Source: Melanocharis versteri
Lineage: Eukaryota; Chordata; Aves; Passeriformes; Melanocharitidae
Length of the DNA stretch: 64,000 bases
Assembly (NCBI GenBank): GCA_013397845.1
Contig: VZTG01001555.1
Location: 1,304,787 to 1,368,786, forward strand
Reading direction: 5' to 3'
The position numbers and the translations under genes were made by a program. Shown piece after piece: positions 27,701 to 39,700 of this stretch (the first letter of the stretch is position 1; every line of letters starts with the position of its first letter). The notes beneath the pieces were generated by a model, which searched no databases, was not told the origin of the DNA, and saw only the letters and a list, made by a program, of their open reading frames with translations.

Positions 27701-30700
27701 TGATAAAAGGCCCCAAGCCAGATAAGCAAGCCTGGTTTTAAAAGGTTCAGTGGGGCTGTTTCGCAGAAGACAATGTACTCGCAGGCAGTGACACTAAAGG
27801 AGAGATTCTATGAATTTTAAGTTTTGCCTCTGAACAATTTCTTTTCTGAACAATTGATCTTATGTCCCACATTTAGGTCTTTGGAGGATGAGAGGTATAA
27901 ACTCCATTTAACACAATCAATAGCAATATTCCCCAACACCACAGAAGCACTATGGTATTTTGGACCATTATGGGGCAACACAATTTTCAAAATCTAGGCT
28001 TTGCTGCCTGTGATAGGGACTCCCTCAGCTGGAGGAAGGCAAATTACTTTCATGTGAGCAGGAAGAGAACAAAAGGAGAAATCACGCTTTGAAACATTCA
28101 ACAGCCGATTCTTTACAGTCAGATGGAAAGGCTCTGAAAAATATCCCCTCCATTAGTTATTGGTGGTCTCAAAGGATGAGGTTTCACTTGAATGGAAAAA
28201 TTATTAATTTTTATAGCATATACATTCCAGTAACAAATGAATAACTTGCCAAGAAAGGAATGTGATATTCTACCTGAGTGGTGGCAATGTTTGTTCCATC
28301 GGTGACCTCCACAGTCATATTATACATTGACCTCTGCTCTGCATCCAAGGGCTTTGCAATGACAATACTGCCCACTCCCTTATCCGCGTCGAAAGAACTA
28401 TCGTAATTCCCTCCTAATTGTTGCACAAAAATACAATCAAATTAGCCATCTCTCGAAAACTTCCATTGCAAGTATTCCTAAAAATGGGCATATCTGTTCA
28501 GTGTCATCCATCTTAATGCCCTCTCTTAGCATACACAGTACATCTAGTGATACTTCTTTGTTCATAACTCATTTATATTTCAAAGCACAGTTTGTATATT
28601 GAAAAGCAGATATCATTAAAATGCATTGCCAAAAAGAAAGAATAAAAATCTAGCAGTGCATTTAAGTAAACTATAGCTGAATCTATAAAAAGTATCAAAT
28701 GGCTATAAGCCCCTAAGATGTGTGCCCTTGTAGTTTGAATAATGAACAAGAATAATTATCTTTTTGTATAAAAGTAATTTCATGAGGGTTTTATTCTACA
28801 AATTTTATTTTCAGGAAATTCTCACTGATGCTTCTGGGTGCAAATACCATCATCTAAGTTTTTAAAAATTACAATTAAAATCAATTTAAAAAATTGAAAA
28901 TAGAGATCTGTTATGTTAATATCAAGGACAATCATAATTACTGGCAGCAAAGGTCAAATCCTGCCAGTCTTTTAGGAATTATTCAAATAGATCTGACAGG
29001 ATACACAACCTAAATTCTTTTCAATACAAAAAACCCCTCACAAAACACTGTTCTAACACTAACATCCCTGTTCCTGTCACACGCTGAATGTTGAAGCAGT
29101 GGGAAAACCCTCGTGAGAATCGAGTGAAAGAAAAAAGAAGAAAAAATCTATTAAAAAGTAAAAGAAGGCTATAAATAATATAATCTCAAATATAATTTCA
29201 GATTGAAGGGTTACAAGATTTGTCAGCCACAGCTATAGTTTATAAATTTGAACCACTCCCTATTTTCAAAAGCAAAGCACACGCTCCCTGCTGATGTTTT
29301 TTTACTCACTCATCTCTAAAGTGGAATTCAGTATTAGTTGAGTCTGAAATTTTTGGAGGCTAGGGACAGTGAGAGGTGGGACACAACACTGCTGACAAAC
29401 AAACTCTTCAGGTATATTCATCACACAGCAATACAATGCCACTAGCCACATTCTCTGACAAGCCAGTTCTACCGAGATGAAAAGCCTTTCAAACCCCACT
29501 GGTTACGAGACTCATGTAACAGCTGCTCAAACCTCTAGAGATGAGCTCCACAGGTAGAAAAATATCCATCCCACTGACCTAGCTCTGGTGCAATATACAT
29601 AAAGAGAGATGTATGTGAATGGCTGGCAGTGTCACAAAATGGCTCCCGAAATTTTAGGGCTGGGGACTGAGCAGAGAAGAGGAGAGTCTTCCATGCTCTC
29701 CCATCTGCATGGTTTGCTGACCAGGAACTGGCATTATTCTCAGAAGGAGTCATGCATTTAGTGAGAGAAGAAGGTTTCGGCATTTTAAGAAGTTGAAGAT
29801 TAGGAGGAAACGCAGCAAAATCACAGCCCCTGAATTCCTTAATGTGAAGAAACCCTCACTTCTACCTCTTGCACAGGCTATTGCAAAGAAAGGGCAAGGT
29901 GGAAGAAGCACTGCTCCCTCCATTTTTGCCTTGAAAGACGTTCTGGGATGGGTAGAAGAAAATGGGAGGAAAAATAAGAATGCAGGTGACTGCTGCAGAG
30001 GAAAGGCAGAATTGGTGAACTTCTGCCCACTGAAATGATCCAAATGTAGTAATTTCAGATGTGCCATCAGACTTCCACATGTTGAACAAATGCATGTACA
30101 TATATACAGCTCTAAGCCTAATAGGTGAAGTTGTGGTTTTCCAGGAAAACACTGCCACTGGATCGGTTGTCATTTATGGTGGATAGAAACATTGCTTATT
30201 CCTTACTCTCGTTCTGCAAGCTGTCCTTGATATTTAAGCAATAACAAGGTATTTGGACATTGATTGTATCTCCACTGCTCTTTTTTTTTTTTAAAAAGAA
30301 AAGTTAGTCTGGAAGAAAAAGTTTCTCTCTCCCAATTAATGTTTTAAATTGATTTACTTGACAAAAATTGCACCATGAAAACCTCCTTTGAAGAAAAGAG
30401 CTTGAGATTCATGCAAGGAAATCTCAGCTGAAATGAAACTAGCCTTGGGACAGTAGGCACTTTACAAAGAGAATGTTTCATACTGATAACCATGAAAACA
30501 AAATGAAAGTCTATATTTTGAGATGCTTAATAACCATCTTAATGAGCAATCAAAAATTATATGCTACCAACTGGCACACACTTCCAAAAAAACCTGCCTT
30601 TAAAACTTCCAAGAAGTAACATGGAAGGATTAGCAATAAATGTTTTAAACATCCTTCTGCTGGCTCTGAGCTGGATTTTCAGGGCACCACATAGTCTATT

Positions 30701-33700
30701 GCAAATAGACCAACTTCTTCAAGCCATTTCCATTAAGTGAAGTATAGTCTTCCCCTAAAATAAGAACTGAATCCATCACGTACGTTTTTCATACATTATT
30801 CACATCTTCCAAAACGGTCTAGTGACAAACAAGTTAATCTTGGTTGCCAGCCACCCCAGCCTACACCTGTAACTAACCAGGCAATGCAGTTCATTTTACA
30901 TTGAATCTTTTTCTATTAAACAAGGCAGAAGTTGCATCAAACACTGAGGCAGAGATGGATCAGAGAACATCCTGTTGTGAGATTTGTGATTATAATCTAT
31001 TTTGGAGTAATAGCCTGAATTATTCATGATTCAGTCTTCTACATTTTACCAGACCATGGTCAGATGAAAAACCATGCAGATGGATGAACTTCTGGGAATA
31101 GTGCCTGAGATACTGCATCCTGCCTCTCATCTGCAGTACTAGAGGCAGTCTGAAAATGGTATGTGCTGCTCCTCAGCCTTCATATAAACTCAAAACAGGT
31201 CCTCATTTGATAAATGCTTCTGAAGCTTCATTAAATACTGAAGAATTAATGAATTACACATAAATGCTAGAAAAGTTAAACATTAAGAGTCTCATGGATG
31301 TGTTAAGTCTATGCAAGGCCTACTATGAAGTTAAGTCTATGCAAGACCTACTAGAAGTATCCACCTCCATCATCTTTGAAAGATGGGTGCTGGAGTTGTA
31401 CACAGAGAGAGGCATCATTCTCGTGTAAAAACAAACAGGAATCTTCTCTTTAAAATTCTTGCTGCTGGGAACTCCACACGAAACCACTTCCTTTCGAAAC
31501 TGCCCATGTAGAGGTTGGAGGGGTGAGGCCCTAGGAGGTGACAGCTGAGAAGGTGTTGGCTTCTGGGGTACTGGGGGCTGTTTTCGAAAGCCTGACGCTG
31601 TGTCTGTACCAACTCTTTGGAACTGAGCTTGTCTGCAGTGCCATAAGCTCCCACAGGATCAGTTTTAACAATTTTACTATTGTCCATTTAACAGTTTATT
31701 TGATCACAATCTTCATATGAAAGAGGGCTAAGGATGATGGCGTTTTGTTCAGCTGCTCGGTTTTATTAATGTGAATTTTCATTACTTATTCCGCTTTCCA
31801 GCATTTGGCACATGCTTTCCTTTTTATTGTCTACTAAACCCTGCTTTCAGATACAAGATATGTAGAAGCTGTCTTTGCTAATGTGCTTGCAATTGCATTA
31901 GGAAAGAAATATTTCAAATGAAGATAATAGATCGTGAGTTCTTCAAGCACTTTGGGAAAATCAGTGACAAAGAAAGCAAGATGATTGAACTGACAATTTG
32001 GCCAGACAGGTTGTCCTGAGAAAGCATTTTAATACTGAATAACCCCAGAGAGATGTGGATTGGCTGTTGTCTACGGTATCATTTCAGGCTAAAATGTAAT
32101 GCTGATACATCTTTAATACAGATTAAAGACTTCCCTTAAAATAATCTGATTAGACTGAAGCACTTTGAGTACGATTTCATCAAAAGTCCACATCTACTTT
32201 AAATGCCATCTTTGGATGAGAAGACTGATAGAAATGATAGAAATTCATCCAGAAAAGTACTTTTTCTCTCTAATTGATTGTTAAGATTCCCAAAGTCACC
32301 TAGCAAAGATAGTTACATCTACACTTCGGACACCTAAATTTAAGTGAGATGATTTCCACCCTTACTTTCTTGAGATTGATCTTAATGCTTTTGCATAAGC
32401 CCTGGAAGCATTAAATCTTTAGAACTAGTAATTTTTTATGTCATTTGAAAGTGTGTAATAGTTTATATAGGATTTTCCAATTCCAGCTGTTATCAGGACA
32501 GCTGTAGAAACAGCCCCTGGGACAAAAGATCTTATTAGCTGGCCCTCACTACAACTTTCTAGAAGAGCCTTTATTTTCAGTTCAACAGATGGTATAGTAT
32601 AGTTGAGAAAGAGATCTCAGGAAACTGAACTGAGACACCTCTGAGCCAACAGACTCTAAGTTGTGTATAGAGTTGATATACTTGGTATAGGGTTGGTATA
32701 TTTGGTACAGAGTTGGTTACATTTTCTGGCTGAATCTGGAGTATTACCTTCGTTCTCGGCTTATTTCTTGGCTTCACAGTCACCATGAACGTATTTTTCT
32801 TCTGACAAAAGTCCCATTTGCTTTGGAAATAATTGATTTTCCTTCTTATAAAAAAGATACCTAAAAACCCCTAAACCACTGAACCTTTCAAGGCTCACGA
32901 GAGAGGTGCAATGGACAGGTCAAGGAAAATTTGAACTATTAAAATGGATTTCTGGGAGTCAGCTGAAGAATTTGCCTAAGGCAAGACACAATCCAGATCT
33001 TGCATTCCCACAGGATGTGGGCTCTGCATCCATGTTCCTTTCTAATTTCAGTGTTGGGGTTTTAATTTTCAAGCATATTCTTCTTATATTGCATCTTGTT
33101 GCAAGCAGTTAATTTTTTTGGTAGAGCTTTTCCTAGATGTGATCCCTTTTTGGTAAGATGCTGAGCCTTCCTATGTTCCTATCAGTTGCTGATGGACAGC
33201 TTAAGATGGGATCATGCTGCTGGGAAAAATAATTTTCTCCTCTGAGAAGAAAACGTGTCAGCAAATCTGGAGGATTTGTAGGCAAATGAGTCCCATATGA
33301 AGACCTTTTTCCATATTTTTCAGTGGGACAATCAAAAAGGCTGGGATTGAATACCATCTCAGAAATATCTGACGACTGGGGAGAATCAGACTTGTTCAGT
33401 CTTAGACGCAAAGATGGATCACACTGAGCTCTGGAGGACATCCCCAGTTCAAACACTGCTAAAACCTGGCAGGAGTCTTCCTTCACTGGTAGGTAGCACA
33501 CAATGTTCCAGGTTCAAACTTAATAGAGCCGGGATATATGGAGATCCTCACACAAGCCTCATTCCGCCCACCATGCCATGATGGACAAACGGAGAAAAGA
33601 AATAAAGGAGATTATCTGATTTAGAGAACAGTACTCTAAACCACATTTTCTCAGTGCAGAGAAGATTCTTACTTGTCTTGTCCCAAAGAAAGCTGACAAC

Positions 33701-36700
33701 AGTGAACAGTGATGATAAACTGGGCCAATTGCTACAATTCTCACATTGCCCAGAGAAGAGAGTCAGAGCAAAACGCAGGAAACTAATTCACCCTGAATCT
33801 CAGAGGTGAGGCTAAAGCACTTCTAAGATTTTCAGAAAAAGAAGCAAAGCCAAAATTTTCATTTCTTTTGTTTTCAAAGAAGATGAAATAAACCTAATGA
33901 CTGTCTCAAGAAATAAAAATTCAACTACAGATTTTGTTAACCATAACATAATAAATATTAGTAAAATGACATGCAAATATTTATTCTTTTATGTACTCTA
34001 CCATGCTTAGAAGAAAGTAATGCAGACTGAATTTTAGATGAAAGTACTGTAAAGAGAGTCAAAGCCTTGAGTTTGCTGCTAAGAAGCTGAAAGCAAGGGC
34101 ATAAAAAGCAAAAAAGAAATCAGGAAGGTATTTTAGATAGTTCTCAGAGAAAATTATTCAAAGAAGGCTAGGGAGCTGCATGTTTTTGACATTAATGAAA
34201 ACTAGCAGCACTATGAATTAAATGGACAATTAACTAAAATTAATAGATATTAAAATTGTTGGCATTTAAGCACCCTTGGTAAAAAGTTCTGATGTGCTTT
34301 CAAAGCTTGGCTGCTCTTATAAAAGCACAGGCTGAGGGAGGAAGCAAAGGTAGAGGAAAGACTGTTTGGAGAACCAGAGAGATGTTGTGCAACATGCTAC
34401 TTAAGCAAAAACTAGCACCATGCAGCTTAGCTCCAGTGTTAAAGTAGTCATCCCACCATTCCCACCAGTAACAAAGGAAAAAACAGAAAGGGCTCAATTT
34501 ACCTGGTACAAATAAAGGTCTCTGACTTATCTTGGAGTTCCCATTGAAAATTAGTTTCTCATTAATGACTGAATAAATTTGATACAACTGATACAATTTA
34601 TGTTTATGTCTTTCCCATTGTGGAATCTGCATGAATTGAGAATGGCGTTGAATGCAGTCTGAAAACAGAAACCAGGTATGACATTTCAACTATTCCCAAT
34701 TAAAGAAACAATCACCCACATATCCTGTTCCTCTCTAGTCCATCAATGGAAGATGACCTTCTTGCCTGTGAGGCATCTTCCTCCCTTGGAACTGATTAAC
34801 TCAAGAACTTAAACAGCTACTTAAAGTATATATAATTAAGGTGCAAAATTAGGCAGACAGAATACTTTATAGCCAAACTTTATGTGCTCTCCTTCTCTTT
34901 TTTTTTTAGCTAGGAGAAAGTGCATGTTATGCATTGAAAAAGAGATCCTCTGGAATTCCAATGCCCATTTAGTTTGAAAAGGTCATAAAGATAAAGGTCA
35001 AGCTGCAAACTCTATATTAAACCATGCCTCTACATAAGCCTTCAGGGGTTTTGTTGACATTACTGTGAACTATGCACAGAGGTACAGAATCACAAAATAC
35101 CAGATGGAGCAGGATCAGGTCTGGTTTTACAGCAGCACAGAAACCATCTCTTGCATCAGCAGTCCCATACAGCTTTCTGTATATGACAATCAACTTCTAC
35201 AAATACCCCAGGTCTTTCACTGGGCTTTTCAGCACTAGACCTCAATGTTGATGATATCAAGGAACAACGAGAAAAAGTGGGGTTTGTCACTGGCTAAAGG
35301 CAGCTACGGTAATCTAAACACACAGTGTTGTGTCTAAAACTCTCAGGATGGGTTTTGTCTTTGCTCCTTGCATGCTGAGTGGCTGGAACAACAGGGTCTT
35401 CTGCATGCCCAGGATTGTTGGCCATTCTTGTTGAGAAATAGGTGCTGTTGGGAGTGCTATTATTTGTAACAGCAGCAATATTTAATGAAAACATTCATAT
35501 GGTAATAGAACCAAGCCGGACGGTCAGGGTCACCGATTTCTCATTAAATCTAGGAAAGCTCTGTCTCAGTGACCCTCTGCAGTGATACAGCATCTTGCAA
35601 CTTTAGAAGCTACAGCCTATGGGGAAACCATTAGAGCTGTTTAAATAGGGAAAATCTTCTAAACCATTTGAACTAGTTTAGGCATAAAGGCCACATTAAA
35701 TGACAAAGGCTAAAATTTCCTAATGTCCTCCCTATCATCTCTGTCTGGTAGGCAAAAATCAAATATCGTTATAAGGTGTTGCTTGATTGAAAGTGACTCT
35801 AATAATGAAAAAGAATGTAGCAGAAGAGCAGGGGCTTCCCTCAGGGCAGGATTTTAATGAGAGTTGGTCAAGTTGCCATGGAAAGGACCAAAAGAAGTCC
35901 AGCAAAAGGTTCAAATAGGAAAAAAACCCTGTCGATAACATCAAAAAAGACAGATTTGTCCTGGGAGGAAAGGGTCAGTGAGGAAGGGAATGGAAATGTA
36001 AACATTAGCTAATAAACTGCATGTCGCATACTGAAGCAACCAAGGAAATGGCAGGAAAACTGTACGAAACATACACTGTCCTCCTCCAGGGACTAGCAGG
36101 AACCCTAGACCATGATAGTAGCTTTGGGTTTAATTTTAATATGATTGGCACATCAGAAACCGTGCTACAAATTCAACGAGGAAATGTTGCTGCTTCTGTC
36201 TTTCATCTGCACAAATTGGCAATAAAAGGTGGGTGAAAACGACTCTGACAGACTCTTTCTCCTGTGGTCCCTGTCCTTCCTGTCGGCTAAACCCATCTGC
36301 AAATAACTACGCTGAAATGGGAGCCAGGCTCAATCCCTGTAAATAAAGACTGCTGATGCACACTTTCCGCTAAGTCCATGGCAAAGGCTTTTTGTTTCTC
36401 TAATCTTTCATATAGCATTTGCTTTATAACCCTTCATTTAAATAACTCCACTTTGTACAGATGCACTGTTTTACATCCAAAGGTATGCAAATATTACATA
36501 CAAGCATGTGCAAATATTAAGAAGCACAATAATTTTCCAGGGGAAATTCTCACTTTTGAGATGTTAAATGAGTTATTTTAAATTACATTAACTGAATCAG
36601 CAGCAGAAGTGGGGAAGAATTGCTTAGGAACACTGACTCCCATTTCTCTACTTCAACCAAGCGAGACCCTTTGCTCCCTGTCATTTTGGCAGTTAATGGC

Positions 36701-39700
36701 ATTTCCCTGTGATTTTAAGACTTCTGTGGCTTCTCCTCCTTTTTACTAAGGATACTTCTCCCTCCCTATTTTTATAAGCAATTTTATGTAAGGCAATTTT
36801 GTGGTTGAAATCTCACATCAAAACACATTTTTCTGTTTCAGCTTGCATTCAAGACAAACTTTTGGTGGCTCCATTTGTAACCCATATGTTGAGGCATCCC
36901 ATTCTGTTTCACAGTTAAATGGATGGCGCTGGACTGTGAAAAGTTTGAATTAATTATTTGTGATAAACTGTGGAAAATCCGTGAATAAAATGATAATAAT
37001 TGGACACAAATACGGTAAAAGCTGTCATAGAAAGAAATGCAGCACATCCATGTGTCGCATCGCATCCTGTCACAGGCACTTCTGAAAGATGTAATATAAA
37101 TTGTCTCAAAAAACTTGCAAAAAATAAAAGGCAGCCTGGATAGTTGTATTTTAGCAAATGTGTTTGCACTAAGGGTACCTTCTGTTGAACAGTTCTGCCC
37201 ACAAGCTGTCTGTAGAATATAGAACATCTCTCGAGCATGCTTGCCACCTTGAAGCAGGGCAGTCGGAAGCAGAAAAAAAAGAACAGAATGCAGAAAAAAA
37301 GGTGAAGAAAGAGAGAAATGAGGGACAGCAAGTCTAAGTACCATAAATACATTTAGAAATGAGATTAGCAAAGTATGACAATAGAATTTAAATGACAGAC
37401 AACATTAAGATTGCAGTAAATAACATAGTATGAAAAAAAACAATTCAGCCATACAGCGCTCTTTTTTAAGCTTAGCTAAGGAGTCATAACAAAAGCAGGA
37501 ATATTATTACTGTTATTATTGTTATCACCATATTAAAATAGCATTTTCATTGCATCATTAGGAAAATGGATTTAACTGGGGGGGGGGGCACGNNATCAGG
37601 TGGGGGGGTGGGAGGTGGGGAGACAGTTCACGGTTAGTTTTCTTGCTCTCAAAACCACACGTCCATATGCTTTGCTTCTGAGGCATCCTCCTCGCACCAC
37701 TGGCTCCCAACTTACCGACAACATCAAACCAGAGGGGGATGTTCGAGGGCTGCACAGAGACCACCCCGACAATCTCGGTCACTTTATCGCTCTCCATGAC
37801 GGTGAAGTTGTAAAAGGGTTCGTCGAAAGTCAGGGGCACGGGCGAGGGCGCAGGCTTTTTTATCCACTCAATATGGAGACGTGCAGTTGAAGATTTTTGG
37901 GGCCGGCCATTGTCCACTGCTTTTATCTGGCAGGCACAAAGAAAAGAGGGCTCAGGCTGAGCATCCCAGCTTGGCAGTTCAGACCTAATTCTACTGCAGT
38001 GCGATGACTGCTTGGAAAACGGCCTTTGTAATCCTGTATGTAAAATCCCACGAAGAAAGAGGAAGATAAGCACCGATTTCTCAGTTCTCACTTTTTTTTT
38101 TTTTTTTTTGCATAATGCTTTGACTTTTCACTGAAAAAGCTGATTTTAAACTGAAATGTTTTGTTTAAGAAATGCTGTTGTGAGGCCTCCTGCAGATGCA
38201 ATTCAAACACTCCTCACTACAGATCCTCCTCTCCAGAACCAGCTTCCCTCTTTGATTTCATCTTGCACCCAGCTCCCTCTTGCAGCAAAGCTGGAAGCTT
38301 TATAATGACCCTGTGTGAGACCATGCATCTGCAAAACATGCTCACCCAGAGCATGTTTGACTGCTTCCAAGTGGCACCTGTGTTGGAGGTAAGTATTCCT
38401 TATATTGCCTCCCTCAGGATCTTTAATTGAATTAAATAAGTTTCAGGTAATTTCCCCCGTTCTCCATAATAAATATAATCTAAAATTTTGCCATATTTTC
38501 TTTTCTTTCTTCTGTCTGTCACATTCATTATAAGCTGCTTTGATTGGTGCTAATTCTTTTTATTATAAAGTCCTCTAGAAAGATGGATAGACTTGATATT
38601 TGTGTGGCATGCTTTACGGATTTAGCATAGCAAAGACAAGATGAGCAGCAACAAACACTGGGCTTAAGAAAAGGCTGAATGCAGGTTACAAAATGGGTGC
38701 TTTGGTGGATAACATTGATGTTAACCAAAAGGCTTTTTAAAATAAAAGGTAATGTTTCTGGCTATATAGGACCACTTGTGTAAACATGCCATTATAACAC
38801 CTCTTAAAAATGGAAAATACTTATTTTTTCTGAAATATCATGCCCTGTTTCTTCCTCTGGAAATGTGTTAAGTGGGTTTGATGCTAACACTTGTCACCCT
38901 GCTCCATTCCAGGCAGGCAGGCCCTTTGTGAAAAGATGCTGAAGGTGTGATAAGCAGTTTCTAGCTAGAAAATCTTCAGTTGTTGCATTATAATAAGGCT
39001 CATATCTCAGACATGACTTTGAGGTCACCAGAGGGAAAAGTACTCACTCATTTGAAGGCTGCTCTACTCTGATTCTTAGGTATTTCTCAACATTTTTTTA
39101 TTTATTCATTTTCCGACACTATGAAGGTAACGCATTTCTGTAAGAGATGTCACTTCCAGATGTCAGACCACGGACCTCTGACATTTTTATTTCAACTCCT
39201 CAACTACAACTTGTTGGCTTATTTCTGTAGATGAAGAGCGCACATTCCAGTCTTATATGGCTTTATATCAACTGAACCGTATTTTATTCTCCCTTTCTTT
39301 GACTTTCACTATACGGTTAGAGAAGAATTTTGGTTGAGATTTCTTTTAACTGAAATTGGTTCCCCAACACAGAGTACACAGCACTCCTCGTCTCTTAGGT
39401 GCAGCCACCTAACTGGGACAGTAGGTGCCCTCCGTAAGGGCAAACAAATGTGTCCACACAAAAAGTAAGTACCCATTCGTAGCTGTATCTGGCCAGGCCA
39501 ACATGATACAACTTTGGGAGCAGACAAGTGCTTGGTCTTCATTTCTGCATATTCAAGGGAATGGCTTATGCTAACAATTTGCAGGCTGACTTAACACACA
39601 GAAAATACTTCATGACCTGCAATAGCATGAATGATCTCTCAGACTCAATTTTTTGGCAGTAGTTGTATATGAGTACTAGATTTCTTAATTCAAGTCTTAC

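Larger units (their letters stand above)
28414..37715 (-). other. FAT3: FAT3 intron of 9,302 nt
   Basis: The donor is GTCG|GTAAGTTG and the acceptor ends ACAATTAG. It contains a 28-bp tandem duplication (31302-31356), a 20-bp minisatellite (32671-32720), and a G-rich run with a two-base gap (37578-37620) about 100 nt past the donor. Open frames of up to 177 codons near 36838-37371 on the minus strand look random. Otherwise I see nothing. Confidence 0.9.

Noticed and set aside
36838..37371. Minus-strand open frames of 177 and 132 codons overlapping in different frames
   Set aside because: Low-complexity hydrophobic F/S/L-rich translation of A/T-rich DNA, no domain, no splice logic; two frames open at once points to composition.
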